This document shows positions 39,379-49,470 of a DNA stretch of 64,000 bases, piece by piece. The position numbers and the translations under genes are program-made. This stretch comes from an uncultured Caldilineaceae bacterium (GTDB lineage Bacteria; Chloroflexota; Anaerolineae; Caldilineales; Caldilineaceae). The DNA lies in contig OX638330.1 of NCBI GenBank assembly GCA_951812725.1, positions 930,001-994,000 on the forward strand, read 5' to 3'. The notes under the pieces are model-generated. The model saw only the letters and a program-made list of their open reading frames with translations. It was not told the DNA's origin and searched no databases. How positions within the stretch are numbered: position 1 is the stretch's first letter; every line of letters starts with the position of its first letter.

Positions 39379-40587
39379 TCACGCGTAAGCCCGCTCGCCA
39401 TGCTCACTAATGTCCAGCCCAATCTCCTCTTCCTGCTCGGTAACCGCCAGGCCCCAAACCGCGTCCAGGATTTTGGTCAGCAGATAGGTAATTATGAACG
39501 AGTAGGCGATAGTCACCACCACCGTCGCCAATTGAATGCCGAACTGCGTGGGGTTGCCATAGAACAGGCCATCGGTCCCGCCGACAGACGCCGTCGCAAA
39601 GAGCCCGGTTGCCAGAGCTCCCCATGTACCGGCCATACCGTGACAGGCCCATACGTCCAGGCTCTCGTCCAGACCCTTCTTTTCACGAAAGTCGATGCTG
39701 TAATAGCTGACGGGCGCTGCAACCGCGCCGATTAGAAGCGCGGCCATCGGGGTGACAAAGCCGGCCGCCGGTGTGATGGCCACCAGGCCCACAACCGCTC
39801 CGGTTACGATCCCCAGCACGCTAGGCTTGTTGTCACGCCAAGACAAGAACATCCAAACTACGGCCGCTGCAGCTGCCGCCGTGTTTGTGTTCATCAGCGC
39901 CTGCACAGCCTGACCGTTGGCTGCCAAGGCGCTGCCGCCGTTAAAGCCAAACCAGCCGACCCACAGCAGACCTGCACCCAATACCGTGAAGGCGATATTG
40001 TGCGGCTCAATTGCAATCTGACCGAATCCTTTGCGCTTGCGAATCGCCATAGCAAAGGCAAGCGCCGAGAAACCGGCCGTGATGTGTACAACCGTCCCGC
40101 CGGCAAAGTCCAATGCGCCCCAGCGTGCAAAGATGCCGCCGCCCCAAGCCCAGTGGCAGACCGGATCGTAAACGAGTGTGGCCCACACAACCGCAAAGAC
40201 CAGGTACACCTTGAAACGAATACGTTCCACAAATGTGCCGGAAATCAGCGCGGGCGTGATTATGGCGAACGTCATCTGGAATGCGACAAAGAGCAGGTGG
40301 GGAATGGACAGCCCTTCCAGCGCCTCCACACCGACATTCGACAGCCCAATGTAATTGAGGCCGCCAACCAGCCCGGCCACGCTATCGCCAAATGCCAGGC
40401 TGTAGCCAATAATGACCCACTGAATGCTGATGAGGCCAATCGTGATGAAACTCAAGTTGAGGGTGGAGAGAATGTTCTTACGGCGTACCATACCGCCATA
40501 GAAAAATCCTAACGCCGGCGTCATCATCAGTACCAATGCGGTGGCGACGATGATCCAGGCAGTATCTCCTGAGTTGATGCCATCCAT
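39379..40587 (-). CDS. amt: Ammonium transporter Amt
   Basis: This is a 402-residue Amt/MEP/Rh channel with eleven helices. Features include LGFFYGGMVRRKN, AGGTVVHITAGFSALA with the first pore histidine, and WACHGMAGTWGALATGLFA with the second. It conducts ammonium across the inner membrane as a trimer. The cytoplasmic tail (EEEIGLDISEHGERAYA) is conserved in PII-regulated transporters. AGGAGG lies 10 bases before the ATG. It leads a minus-strand run with two PII genes, the typical amtB-glnK arrangement, though with two divergent PII copies. Confidence 0.95.
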   Translation of the reverse strand: MDGINSGDTAWIIVATALVLMMTPALGFFYGGMVRRKNILSTLNLSFITIGLISIQWVIIGYSLAFGDSVAGLVGGLNYIGLSNVGVEALEGLSIPHLLFVAFQMTFAIITPALISGTFVERIRFKVYLVFAVVWATLVYDPVCHWAWGGGIFARWGALDFAGGTVVHITAGFSALAFAMAIRKRKGFGQIAIEPHNIAFTVLGAGLLWVGWFGFNGGSALAANGQAVQALMNTNTAAAAAAVVWMFLSWRDNKPSVLGIVTGAVVGLVAITPAAGFVTPMAALLIGAVAAPVSYYSIDFREKKGLDESLDVWACHGMAGTWGALATGLFATASVGGTDGLFYGNPTQFGIQLATVVVTIAYSFIITYLLTKILDAVWGLAVTEQEEEIGLDISEHGERAYA

Positions 40588-40852
40588 TTACACAGTTCCT
40601 CCTCTTGCAGGCAGAACCTGCTGTCCGAAAAGCTCTTGTGGGGTAATTGTGGTGAAGTGACACTCAGCGGAAAACGCCTTCGGCCACCCGACTAATAATC
40701 CCCGAACTAAAGCCCAAAAACCTATGGGCAGTCTGCACAATAGAAAGTCAGTCCCTATTGTAAATATTGCCCAAAATAACTACTCCTTGCCCAAACCAAG
40801 TCATGGAACGGCCATACAGAATATTCTGCATGAATTTGTGGGTTTTGCGAAG
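40588..40852. other. Intergenic region between amt and pdxS
   Basis: About 410 bases separate the divergent amt and pdxS starts. Apart from the pdxS promoter and ribosome site I see no gene; the frames in it lack ribosome sites and family similarity. The amt promoter must lie here, but I could not pick it out with confidence. Confidence 0.5.
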
Positions 40853-40882
40853 TTGGAAAATCAGGGGGCTTTTGACTACAAT
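40853..40882 (+). promoter_or_regulatory. Putative pdxS promoter
   Basis: TTGGAA (40853-40858) and TACAAT (40877-40882) are spaced by 18 bases. Transcription would start near 40889, giving a leader of about 110 bases. The pdxS ATG at 41000 is preceded by a strong AAGGAGG. Confidence 0.45.
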
Positions 40883-40999
40883 AACAGAAATCAGTATCGA
40901 GCGCAAAGGGATTATTCAGGGCTGGGTCCAGTGTTTATCCCTAACTGCGCAGCAGGAAGCAATTTTGTCCCGTTGTGTCAACCAAGGAGGCACAGACCT

Positions 41000-41917
41000 A
41001 TGAGTACAAAGAACGGTCAGCAAAACGATGGTCAGGTGGAACGAGGAACGTTTGCCGTCAAGGCCGGGTTGGCGCAGATGCTGAAGGGCGGCGTCATCAT
41101 GGATGTGGTCACCGCAGACCAGGCCCGTATCGCCGAGGAAGCCGGCGCCTGCGCTGTGATGGCCCTCGAACGTGTTCCCGCTGACATTCGCCAAGACGGT
41201 GGCGTAGCGCGCATGAGTGACCCGCGCCTCATAAAAGAGATCATGGCTTCAGTCACAATTCCAGTGATGGCCAAAGTGCGGATCGGCCACTTTGTCGAAG
41301 CACAGATCTTGGAGGCGCTTGGCGTAGACTATATTGACGAAAGTGAAGTCCTGACTCCGGCCGACGAGAGTCATCACATCAACAAGCACAGTTTTGCCAT
41401 CCCGTTCGTGTGCGGCTGCCGAAATCTGGGCGAGGCTCTGCGCCGCATTGCCGAAGGCGCCGCTATGATTCGCACCAAGGGCGAGGCCGGCACCGGCGAT
41501 GTCGTCGAGGCCGTGCGTCACGCGCGCAATGTTAACGGCGCCATCCGCCGCATCAACAGAATGGATGCCGACGAGCTATTCACCTTCGCAAAGGAAATTC
41601 AAGCCCCCTACGATTTGGTAAAGGAGACCGCCGAGCTGAATCGGTTGCCGGTCGTAAACTTTGCCGCCGGCGGCGTCGCAACTCCAGCCGACGCGGCGCT
41701 GATGATGCAACTGGGTGTGGACGGCGTCTTTGTCGGCTCCGGCATCTTCAAGAGCGACGACCCAGCCAAGCGCGCCCATGCCATTGTGCAAGCCGTCACG
41801 CACTTCAACGATCCGCACATCCTGGCCGAGGTTAGCGAAAACCTCGGCGCGCCAATGGTCGGCATCAATGTGACCGATCTCTCAGAAGACGAAAAAATGG
41901 CAGAGAGGGGTTGGTAG
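41000..41917 (+). CDS. pdxS: Pyridoxal 5'-phosphate synthase, synthase subunit PdxS
   Basis: This 305-residue TIM barrel makes PLP from ribose 5-phosphate, glyceraldehyde 3-phosphate and ammonia supplied by PdxT. Key segments are [32 protein letters not shown], and [14 protein letters not shown] with the Schiff-base lysine. [13 protein letters not shown], with the second lysine, also follows the family closely. AAGGAGG is 9 bases before ATG 41000. An in-frame ATG at 40724 would add over 90 unrelated residues and is rejected. pdxT follows after a hairpin-containing gap. Confidence 0.97.
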   Translation: MSTKNGQQNDGQVERGTFAVKAGLAQMLKGGVIMDVVTADQARIAEEAGACAVMALERVPADIRQDGGVARMSDPRLIKEIMASVTIPVMAKVRIGHFVEAQILEALGVDYIDESEVLTPADESHHINKHSFAIPFVCGCRNLGEALRRIAEGAAMIRTKGEAGTGDVVEAVRHARNVNGAIRRINRMDADELFTFAKEIQAPYDLVKETAELNRLPVVNFAAGGVATPADAALMMQLGVDGVFVGSGIFKSDDPAKRAHAIVQAVTHFNDPHILAEVSENLGAPMVGINVTDLSEDEKMAERGW

Positions 41918-41951
41918 TAGACCCGTTGCTCACCATACGTCGCACTGTTTG

Positions 41952-41990
41952 ATGCGGTGGCAGGAGGTTCTGAATCTCTTGCCACCGCAT
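41952..41990 (+). terminator. Hairpin after pdxS, possible weak terminator
   Basis: An 11-base perfect stem (ATGCGGTGGCA pairing with 41980-41990) encloses a 17-base loop and is followed by TTCAT. The T-run is poor, so partial read-through into pdxT is expected, which would tune the synthase to glutaminase ratio. Confidence 0.5.
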
Positions 41991-42144
41991 TTCATACTTA
42001 ACCTGGCCAGGCAAGCCCAACACTTAAGATCTCCGGTTTCTTCACCTTCTTACTCTGAAGACCCGATCCCAAGTCCCGCCAACGCCTCAATTTGCCAAGA
42101 ACGTCCCAAAGGACTTCTCGAATGAATTCTGTTGGAAGCACGCC

Positions 42145-42771
42145 ATGACTGCAGTTCGTCTGGGAGTTCTCGCCCTCCAGGGCGCTTTTCGCGAACATAT
42201 CGCCATGCTGAAACGCCTCGACGTCGAAGCCGCCGAAGTTCGTCTGGCTGCACAGTTGGACGATCTGGACGGCCTGATTATTCCCGGCGGAGAGAGCACA
42301 AGTATGGGGCTGGTCGCCGAGCGCTGGGGTCTAGTCGAACCGCTCCGGCAATGGGTGCATGGCGGACGCCCTACCTGGGGTACCTGCGCCGGAATGATCC
42401 TGCTGGCTGAACGCGCTACCGGACAAAAACTGGGCGGGCAGGCCCTTATAGGCGGCCTGGATGTAACCGTCAACCGCAACTATTTTGGTCGTCAGGTCGA
42501 TAGCTTCGAAGCCGAGCTCGAAGTGCCGGCCCTGGGCGAGGCGCCCTTCCACGCGGTCTTCATCCGCGCCCCTGCCATTACCGCCGTCGCCGAAGACGTG
42601 GAGACACTGGCAACCGTTGCCGCGATCCAAAATGACGATGAAGCCGTGATCGCCGCCGTCCGCAATGGCCCGATCCTGGCGACGGCCTTCCACCCTGAGC
42701 TGACCGACGATCCGCGCTGGCACCGCTTTTTCGTACAAATGGTACAGGATTACATGGCGCCTTCGAACTGA
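42145..42771 (+). CDS. pdxT: Pyridoxal 5'-phosphate synthase, glutaminase subunit PdxT
   Basis: This 208-residue class I glutaminase delivers ammonia to PdxS. The triad is visible: the nucleophile Cys in [12 protein letters not shown], and His and Glu in [11 protein letters not shown]. The glutamine-binding loop GGESTSMG is present. It lies 227 bases downstream of pdxS on the same strand. Length is a few residues above typical. Together the two genes give the DXP-independent route to vitamin B6. Confidence 0.95.
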   Translation: MTAVRLGVLALQGAFREHIAMLKRLDVEAAEVRLAAQLDDLDGLIIPGGESTSMGLVAERWGLVEPLRQWVHGGRPTWGTCAGMILLAERATGQKLGGQALIGGLDVTVNRNYFGRQVDSFEAELEVPALGEAPFHAVFIRAPAITAVAEDVETLATVAAIQNDDEAVIAAVRNGPILATAFHPELTDDPRWHRFFVQMVQDYMAPSN

Positions 42772-42928
42772 GGAGAGCCGGGCAGTCACAAGAGCGTGAA
42801 CTCCTTGCGAGCAGCGTGCTGTAGCTGACGAAGGTCTCCTGAGTCGTGGTTTTGCACACCGACGATCCAACTCGGTAACCCTCTAACCGCATCCGGGCCA
42901 GCAGTATGGAAAGGTAAGTCCAAAAAGA

Positions 42929-42970
42929 AGAAGGCCGTGTGAAACGCCATTGTTTTACACGGCCTTCTTT
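42929..42970. terminator. Bidirectional intrinsic terminator
   Basis: A 13-base perfect stem (AAGAAGGCCGTGT pairing with 42958-42970) is flanked by A-rich sequence on the left and TTTT on the right. It can terminate pdxT on the plus strand and the DUF4013 gene on the minus strand. This is a typical arrangement between convergent genes. Confidence 0.8.
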
Positions 42971-43005
42971 TATGAGGCACTTGCCTCTATTGGGGGCCTG
43001 CCCGG

Positions 43006-44004
43006 CTACTGGCTCTTTGGCTCCTCCGGCGGTTCATCCGCTTCGGACCCTTCAGACCCCTCTGACCCTGCCGGAGACTCAGGTTCCACCGGTAGTTCGG
43101 GCTCCACTGGCGGCTCAGGCTCCACTGGCGGCTCAGGCTCCACCGGTAGTTCGGGCTCCACCGGCGGCTCAGGCTCTTCCTGTGGCTCAAAAATCTCAGG
43201 CGGCACAACTTCGGCCGGCGGAGCAGGATCCGTCGCCGAATCAGCTTCCACCCAAGTGCTATCCTCTGGAGATGCTGCCGGATCTGCGCCAAACGAACCT
43301 GATGTCGCGCCCTCCCCGGCAATGCGCGCCAGTTGACCGTAAAGGTGACCCTGGAAGTAGTAAACAATCAACTGAGACAACGGCACAGTCACAACTGTAC
43401 CTATTATACACAAGATCAGTCCTACAATGCTACCTACGGTCATGATAATCAGGCTGGCTATAACTGTGAGTATCGCGACAATAACAACATTTCCGATATT
43501 ATCTCGGGTCCAGTCCCAGATTTCGGAAACCTGGAGGCCGTCGCTTATGTTCTCATTCCTGGCATATGCGACCGTAAACCCAGGTTGAAAGACTGCATAT
43601 GCGATGCCAAAAAGAAATTGCAGGCAAAGGGCACAAATACCAAAAACCGCCCCAATATCGTTGTCCCCGTATGGCATGTTTTCGGAGACGACCACGCCAA
43701 TTATGAACAGCGGAACCGAAACCAATATGATTGGCAGCGCCCACACCAGATATACGCCTGCCAGCTTCACCCCGCGTACTAGATCGTCTCCCCACTGATC
43801 CCATTCCGGCAACACAGGATGTGCATCATCCCGCACGTTTTGGATCAGCCTTACCAGGTAACCGAACAGGATAAAGTAGCCCAGAATACCGACCAGCGCC
43901 ACCAGCAGCAAAGAACTGATAAGGATCAACCCAGTGCCAATGGCCGTCTTCTCGACCCAACGATCGTCATCTGAAAAGTATGTCAACGCTCTTCCGATAT
44001 CCAT
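43006..44004 (-). CDS. DUF4013 membrane protein with Pro/Glu hexapeptide-repeat tail
   Basis: This is a 332-residue protein. The first ~225 residues form a polytopic membrane domain resembling DUF4013, with an ILFGYLVRLIQNVRDDAHPVLPEWDQWGDDLVRGVKL block followed by several helices. The remaining ~105 residues are soluble and highly acidic, with repeated EPEPPV/EPELPV units and then a GSEGSE stretch. Proline-rich tails of this kind are extended rods that may span the envelope or hold partners. The function of DUF4013 is unknown. The repeat lies at 43075-43180 in DNA and is prone to slippage, so its length may vary between strains. Confidence 0.75.
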   Translation of the reverse strand: MDIGRALTYFSDDDRWVEKTAIGTGLILISSLLLVALVGILGYFILFGYLVRLIQNVRDDAHPVLPEWDQWGDDLVRGVKLAGVYLVWALPIILVSVPLFIIGVVVSENMPYGDNDIGAVFGICALCLQFLFGIAYAVFQPGFTVAYARNENISDGLQVSEIWDWTRDNIGNVVIVAILTVIASLIIMTVGSIVGLILCIIGTVVTVPLSQLIVYYFQGHLYGQLARIAGEGATSGSFGADPAASPEDSTWVEADSATDPAPPAEVVPPEIFEPQEEPEPPVEPELPVEPEPPVEPEPPVEPELPVEPESPAGSEGSEGSEADEPPEEPKSQ

Positions 44005-44100
44005 AAAAACTCTCCTTTGTCGTAAACATGGCCATGCCCGGCAGTCCAGCGTCCGGCGATATGGCTATAAACAACTCTACGACTGCTTACGTTTAAAGTT

Positions 44101-45441
44101 TCATGTCCCCGCCCCTAGCGCCAGTCCGATCTCTTCCCGCACCCACGGGTCCGTCTCCTCGTCGAGGAGAGACCGCAGCCGGGCCGCGGCCCGTTCATCG
44201 TTGTGGTTGCGCAGCAGTTCCCCCAACGCCCAGGCCGCGTGTCCGCGCACCAATGCCGCCTCGTCGTCAGCGGCCGCGTCCAATCCGGGAAAAACTGCTG
44301 GGTCGGCCCAGTTCCCGAGCGCAACGCAAACGTTGCGCAGCATCCCAATCCGTTTTGCACGTTTCAATGGCGACCGCCGCCAGCGTTCTGCAAAAGCTTG
44401 GGGCTCTAGCCAGTAGGGCATCTGCCGCTCAAACCCCTCCAGCAGCCGCGGCGCGACGCGCTCCTCCTGCGCTTCCAGCCCCTTCAACAGCGGCCTCCGC
44501 TCCGCCAACCGCTGATTCCAGGGGCAGACCTCCTGACAAATGTCGCAGCCGAAAATCCTGTTCCCGAACAGGCTCCGCAATCGCCTTGGAATCGCCTGCC
44601 GTGACTCTATCGTCCAGTAGGAAATGCAGCGCTGCGGGTCCAGATGAAAGGGACCCACAAACGCGCCGGTCGGGCAAGCATCCAAACAGCGCGTGCACTG
44701 GCCGCACGTGGCCAACTGTGTTTCAAGCGGCCCCCCGTTGCCGTCTGTTACCGCGCCCTGCCGCCCCAGTTCCTGTGTTCGCGCATCGCCCTGCAACTGC
44801 CACGCACCATAGTCCCCGCCTGCAGGCAATCCTGCCAGCGTCGCCTCCAATTCAACTGCCTTGGACTGCACAGCGAACCCAGGTGTGTCGCAGGCCAATA
44901 GCTCAGGTACCAGTAGTGTCGCCAGGAAGAGCCAGCTACCCCGCTGCGGGTGAATCGTGCAGCAGTTCTTGCCCGTGAAGCCAACGCCGGCCCGGTGCGC
45001 CCAGTCACGCTCCAGAACTGGTCCCGTGTCCACCAGCCCTTTCCCCAAAGTCGTCCGGCCGGTCTCGGCGCGCAGCCAGCCGTCCAGCTCATAAAGCAGT
45101 GGACGTATGATCTCGTGGTAGTCATCCCCCCAGGCATAGCGGGCGATTATCCCGCGCGCCGGGTCGGCCAGAAGTTCCGGCGTCAAGTCGAAACGGTGAT
45201 AATCAACTCCGACCACGATCAACGAGCGATAGGGTTCGCCAGTCTCGGCTAGCAGGGCTGGATTTCGCCTCTTCTCCAGGTTGCGCGCCAGGTAATCCAT
45301 CTCCCCCGCCCGCCCCAATTCCAGCCAGCGTGCAAAAAAGTCTCCGTGTTCCGCTTCCTCTACCCTGACAATTCGGCAGAAGTCGAAACCAAGACGACCT
45401 GCTTCTTTCTTTATCGACATGGCCAAAGAACGGTCCGACAC
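44101..45441 (-). CDS. queG: Epoxyqueuosine reductase QueG
   Basis: This 446-residue iron-sulfur protein reduces epoxyqueuosine to queuosine in tRNA using cobalamin. The N-terminal domain has DYLARNLEKRRNPALL and GVDYHRF. Two 4Fe-4S motifs follow, CGQCTRCLDACPTGAF and CDICQEVCPWNQ, with RCISYWTIE between them. The C-terminal ~100 residues are HEAT-like repeats (AAWALGELLRNHNDE), as in longer family members. The frame opens at GTG 45441, and ATG 45420 is an alternative that would remove seven residues. Confidence 0.94.
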   Translation of the reverse strand: MSDRSLAMSIKKEAGRLGFDFCRIVRVEEAEHGDFFARWLELGRAGEMDYLARNLEKRRNPALLAETGEPYRSLIVVGVDYHRFDLTPELLADPARGIIARYAWGDDYHEIIRPLLYELDGWLRAETGRTTLGKGLVDTGPVLERDWAHRAGVGFTGKNCCTIHPQRGSWLFLATLLVPELLACDTPGFAVQSKAVELEATLAGLPAGGDYGAWQLQGDARTQELGRQGAVTDGNGGPLETQLATCGQCTRCLDACPTGAFVGPFHLDPQRCISYWTIESRQAIPRRLRSLFGNRIFGCDICQEVCPWNQRLAERRPLLKGLEAQEERVAPRLLEGFERQMPYWLEPQAFAERWRRSPLKRAKRIGMLRNVCVALGNWADPAVFPGLDAAADDEAALVRGHAAWALGELLRNHNDERAAARLRSLLDEETDPWVREEIGLALGAGT

Positions 45442-46201
45442 ACGGTTGTCCTGTAAGAAGGCTGGCGCTTCTTCACTGCGCTGTTCGGAACTACGCAGCT
45501 ACAACTGATTTGCAGCCCTGAATGATGCGAGCAAAGGTGCTCTCTCAACTCGCTTCTTTTTTATGGGCGGTCGGGCCTTCGGCCCTCCCTTGTGCAGGGG
45601 CTGCGCCCCCGCAACGCCCCCCTCCAAAACCATGCCTCAGCGACCATACGTCGTCCTACCAGCAGTGCTTCTCAGCCAACGCGGCGGCTGCCAACCGAAT
45701 ACCCAGCCTGAAAGTATAGAGGGCGGCGCAGACTTAGGGCTGCTAAAGACAGTCACTGTATCTGGCTCAGAATGTACCGCTGTCCGTGCTATCTGTACGT
45801 TGTGCAAGCCGAATCTGCGGGCCAGCGCCGACCCCCGCTTCCAAATAGTTCTGCGCGTTCACTCTTCTCCCTTTGCATTTCCTGTTGAGAGGACAGATTC
45901 AACTGAACCTTCATGATAGACACAGTAAGCGTGCCGCGGGACAGGCCCATTATAATCGTAGCCGATCAGAGCATCAAGACATCGTTGGGCCAGGGAGCAT
46001 CCTCGTACTACCGCACGTATCCAAATGCTTCCCGTCTCCGAAGTCGCCTTAAGAATGGGCGCCAGCACGGCTACATTCGCACCAGAATCCTTGACCAGGG
46101 AGTCCACTGACTGGCGAGTTTCTCCTGGTCAATTACCAGTTCGTGTCCCGGAGCGGAAACGTACAGAAAGATATTACGTATAGTGAAGTGACCCGGGAAG
46201 T
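45442..46201. other. Gene-poor region between queG and rpsO
   Basis: About 900 bases lie between divergent queG and rpsO. Apart from the dispersed repeat near 45565 and the rpsO promoter, I see nothing recognisable. Short frames on both strands have no ribosome sites and no family features. Part of the segment (about 45600-45900) could be remnant sequence of a lost element, but I cannot support an identity. Confidence 0.5.
45565..45640. repeat. Palindromic dispersed repeat, copy 2
   Basis: This matches 22542-22618. In this copy the inverted repeats are clearer: GGGCCTTCGGCCC, and GGGGCTGCGCCCC a few bases on. It lies just beyond a T-run after the queG start region. Two copies about 23 kb apart within one window suggest a multicopy family in the genome. 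Confidence 0.65.
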
Positions 46202-46230
46202 TTGGTCGTCCACCGATCCTGTGCTAAACT
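46202..46230 (+). promoter_or_regulatory. Putative rpsO promoter
   Basis: TTGGTC (46202-46207) and TAAACT (46225-46230) are spaced by 17 bases, with TGC before the -10 box. The leader to the rpsO ATG would be about 140 bases, long enough for the translational control seen at rpsO in other bacteria, though I see no specific element. Confidence 0.35.
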
Positions 46231-46378
46231 GATTCAGTGCAGGCTGGATCACTCGCCTCGGTATTCCAGCGATGATTCGGCTCTTAAAGGGTTGTAACCG
46301 CCTGCTAGGGAAAGTATGCACTCAGATGTTCCCACTGAATTTCCCCGGTACATGAGGAAAGGAGTCCAGGAGTACCAC

Positions 46379-46648
46379 ATGAGCATATCGCCCGAAGAAA
46401 AGACCAAGATTATTGAGGAGTACCGGACATTCGAGCAGGATACAGGATCGCCGGAGGTTCAGGTCGCGCTGCTGACGACTCGCATTAATGCATTGACTGA
46501 CCACCTCAGAGCCCATAAGCATGATGAAGGGTCCCGCAGGGGGCTGCTGAAGCTGGTCGGCCAGCGTCGCCGCCATTTGGCATACCTGGCTAGAAAAGAT
46601 GTAAACCGCTACCGCCAGCTGATCGGAAGGCTGGGTCTGCGGAGATAA
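46379..46648 (+). CDS. rpsO: 30S ribosomal protein S15
   Basis: This 89-residue protein matches S15 along its length: [35 protein letters not shown] and [12 protein letters not shown]. It binds 16S rRNA early in small-subunit assembly. AGGAG is 6 bases before ATG 46379. An in-frame ATG at 46316 would add 21 residues. The position ahead of pnp is conserved across many bacteria, with PNPase acting on the processed rpsO-pnp message in model organisms. Confidence 0.97.
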   Translation: MSISPEEKTKIIEEYRTFEQDTGSPEVQVALLTTRINALTDHLRAHKHDEGSRRGLLKLVGQRRRHLAYLARKDVNRYRQLIGRLGLRR

Positions 46649-46659
46649 ATGGTTTGGAA

Positions 46660-46693
46660 GGGGCGGAGTTGACGAATGTCCGCCCCCTTTTTT
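46660..46693 (+). terminator. Intrinsic terminator after rpsO
   Basis: GGGGCGGA pairs with TCCGCCCC (46679-46686) in an 8-base GC-rich stem with an 11-base loop, followed by CTTTTTT. It is a textbook Rho-independent terminator 12 bases after the rpsO stop. The downstream pnp gene must rely on partial read-through or its own promoter. Confidence 0.85.
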
Positions 46694-47168
46694 GTTTTGA
46701 ATGTTCTTCTGCCGGACGTGCATAGTTGTCGTTCTCTCACAAAGAGGTCCGCTCCAGGCAGACAACATTCCTGATAGCGCCACATGGCGCGACGGAAACA
46801 CACGAAAAATTGGCGCCCTCCGCTCGTAGATACACCCGGCGCACAGTGTAATGTATCAGGCAGAGTTCTGCCACCGAGGTCCGGCATTGGAGAATGGACC
46901 GAAGCCACCGTTAAGAAGAACGTGTGCGCTCTTGAACAAGCGTTTCGATCCGTTCTCCAGTTCCGCACCTCGAAACATTGCGCTCAAAGATTGTTGGGAT
47001 GAAGCTGCCTATGCAGCAGCTCCGATCGTAAGACCCAACATTCTTGCCCGCCGGTGGCCGCAACGCCGGATGCGTTGTCGGCATTGGTATCTGCACGAAC
47101 CGGTGGCGCCGCCCATGCGCTCTGCCCCTAAGGGGAGTTGCGCAAAGTTCAATTCGAGGTGAACAAAG
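46694..47168. other. rpsO-pnp intergenic region
   Basis: About 475 bases without a recognisable gene. The frames here lack ribosome sites and are probably chance. A pnp promoter and the long pnp leader, which is self-regulated by PNPase in enterobacteria, would lie here. I could not identify a specific promoter. Confidence 0.45.
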
Positions 47169-49424
47169 ATGGATCAACTCAGATTATTTGAAGGCGCCCA
47201 GGTCTATAACACGACTTTGGGTGACAAAGAACTAAGCATTGAGACCGGAGTCCTTGCCCAACAGGCCGGCGGCGCCGTCACCGTCCGTTGCGGTGACTCC
47301 GTTATCCTTGCCACCGCCACGATGGATAGAGGAGTGCGGCCGGGAATCAACTTCTTTCCCCTGACCGTCGACTTTGAAGAAAAACTCTACGCCGCTGGAC
47401 GGATCCCAGGCAACCTCTTCCGCCGCGAAGGCCGGCCCAGCGAACAAGGGATTCTCCTCTGCCGCCTGGTGGACCGCCCGCTTCGCCCCCTCTTCCCCAA
47501 GGGCATGCGCAACGAAGTTCAGGTCGTCCTCACCGCTCTAAGCTCGGATGGCGAGCATCTCATCGACACGCTGGCCATCATCGCCGCTTCAGCCGCCCTC
47601 TCAATCAGCGATATCTCCTGGAGCGGGCCCGTCGGCGCTGCCTCAGTTGCTTATGTAGACGGCGAACTCGTCGTCAACCCGACTGCCTCCGACATGGAGT
47701 TGAGTACGCTCGGTCTTCAGGTTGCTGGCACCGCCGACAATATCCTGATGGTGGAAGCAGGCGCCAGCGAACTGCCGGAAGAGATCATGCTCGACGGGCT
47801 GCGCCTGGCCTATGAGTCCATGCAGCCCGCAATCCAGACGATTCAGCAGATGGAAGCTGACATCGGCAAGGAAAAGTACACCGATTTCCCCGTCTTTGCT
47901 CCCGCCGAGCACACCGTCGAAAAGGTCGACCAGCTGGCGCGCGACAAGGTATACGCGGCCGTGAGTGAAACCACCGACCGTAGCGACCGCAAAGCACGTC
48001 TCGCCGAAGTACGCACCGAAACGCTGGAAGCCCTGGCCGAACCGATCAACGCCGCAGAAGTCGACGCCGGCGATGTGGATGATACGCTCGACAGCCTCCA
48101 TAAAGATGCTGTGCGGCGCCGTATCCTCGATGATAAAGTTCGCCCCGACGGCCGCGACCCCGAAACCGTCCGCCCCATCCAGGTTCAGGTTGGCAACCTG
48201 CCCCGCGTCCACGGCAGCGGGCTGTTTATGCGCGGCGAAACGCACGTCCTGACCATTGCCACGTTGGGCACGCCCGGCGACGCGCAACGCATGTATACCT
48301 TGCAGCCTGAAGACGATAAACGCTATATCCATCACTATAACTTCCCGCCCTATTCCACCGGTGAAGCCTACCCCATGCGGGGACCGAAACGTCGCGAAAT
48401 CGGCCACGGCGCCTTGGCAGAGCGGGCACTCCAGACTGTAATTCCCGACGAGTTCCCCTACACCTTGCGCCTGGTGAGCGAGGCTGTCAGCAGCAACGGC
48501 TCCACCAGTATGGCCTCCGTCTGTGGCAGTACTTTGGCGCTGATGGACGCCGGCGTCCCCATCGATGCCCCCGTTTCAGGCATCGCCATGGGCCTCGTGC
48601 AGGATCAGGAAACCGGTGATTATGTGGTTCTGTCCGATATCCAGGGCGTCGAAGACCACCTCGGCGACATGGACTTCAAAGTCGCAGGCAGCGGACATGG
48701 CATCACTGCCCTGCAGATGGACCTCAAAGTTAAAGGGCTGGACTTCGAAATTCTGCGAATCGCGCTGGAGCAGGCCCGGCAAGGGCGCATGCACATCATG
48801 GAAAAGATGCTGGAAGTGCTCCCCGAAGCCCGCGAGGAACTCAGCGCCTACGCACCGCGCATTCTCACGGTAAACGTGGACCCGGAAAAGATCGGCAAGA
48901 TAATCGGCCCGGGCGGCAAGACGGTTCGTGCACTGCAGGAACGTTACGAAGTCAAGATCGATATCGACGACGATGGCTCTGTCTTTATCTCGGGCCAAAA
49001 TGGTCTCGCTGCCGAAGAGGCCCGCCGCGAAATCGAATCCCTGACCGAAGAGGTCGAAGTAGGCAAAATCTACACCGGCCAGGTTGTAAGAGTCGAGGCC
49101 TACGGCGCCTTCGTCAACCTGCTGCCCGGGGTGGACGGACTTGTGCATATCAGCCAGTTGGCTGACTACCGCGTCAACAATGTCGAGGAGATCGCCAACG
49201 TCGGCGATGAACTCACGACCATGGTGATCGACATCGACCCAGCCGGCAAAATTCGCCTCAGCCGCCAGGCCGTCTTGGAAGGCTGGAGCGCCGAGGAAGC
49301 ACGTGAGCGCGACCGCGGCGGACGGCGCGGCGGTGGCGGCGGTCGCGAACGCGAACGCAGCGGCGGACGTAGCGGTGGTCGCGAGCGCGACAGAGGTGGT
49401 CGAAACGGCCGCCCCCGTCGATAG
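47169..49424 (+). CDS. pnp: Polyribonucleotide nucleotidyltransferase (PNPase)
   Basis: This 751-residue 3'-5' phosphorolytic exoribonuclease has two RNase PH domains (about 10-220 and 320-540). The second carries the active-site region. A KH domain follows (about 565-620, with KIIGPGGKT), then an S1 domain (about 625-695, [28 protein letters not shown]). The last ~45 residues are an Arg/Gly-rich tail ([10 protein letters not shown] and RSGGRSGGR) that could add RNA or protein binding. GAGGTG precedes the ATG. It degrades mRNA in the cytosol, often within a degradosome. Confidence 0.97.
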   Translation: MDQLRLFEGAQVYNTTLGDKELSIETGVLAQQAGGAVTVRCGDSVILATATMDRGVRPGINFFPLTVDFEEKLYAAGRIPGNLFRREGRPSEQGILLCRLVDRPLRPLFPKGMRNEVQVVLTALSSDGEHLIDTLAIIAASAALSISDISWSGPVGAASVAYVDGELVVNPTASDMELSTLGLQVAGTADNILMVEAGASELPEEIMLDGLRLAYESMQPAIQTIQQMEADIGKEKYTDFPVFAPAEHTVEKVDQLARDKVYAAVSETTDRSDRKARLAEVRTETLEALAEPINAAEVDAGDVDDTLDSLHKDAVRRRILDDKVRPDGRDPETVRPIQVQVGNLPRVHGSGLFMRGETHVLTIATLGTPGDAQRMYTLQPEDDKRYIHHYNFPPYSTGEAYPMRGPKRREIGHGALAERALQTVIPDEFPYTLRLVSEAVSSNGSTSMASVCGSTLALMDAGVPIDAPVSGIAMGLVQDQETGDYVVLSDIQGVEDHLGDMDFKVAGSGHGITALQMDLKVKGLDFEILRIALEQARQGRMHIMEKMLEVLPEAREELSAYAPRILTVNVDPEKIGKIIGPGGKTVRALQERYEVKIDIDDDGSVFISGQNGLAAEEARREIESLTEEVEVGKIYTGQVVRVEAYGAFVNLLPGVDGLVHISQLADYRVNNVEEIANVGDELTTMVIDIDPAGKIRLSRQAVLEGWSAEEARERDRGGRRGGGGGRERERSGGRSGGRERDRGGRNGRPRR

Positions 49425-49470
49425 AATGCCGTGACCCTGTATTGCGTCACATAGCAGGCCCAAACGATCG

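Noticed and set aside
43006..43445. Plus-strand frames over the Pro/Glu repeat (Ser/Gly- or Ala/Pro-rich)
   Set aside because: They are alternative readings of the repetitive tail of the minus-strand DUF4013 protein, whose membrane domain is clearly coding.
45563..45916. 117-codon frame downstream of the queG start
   Set aside because: It begins inside the dispersed repeat, has no family similarity and no ribosome site.
46784..47002. Small frame between rpsO and pnp
   Set aside because: No ribosome site or recognisable feature; treated as part of the pnp leader region.
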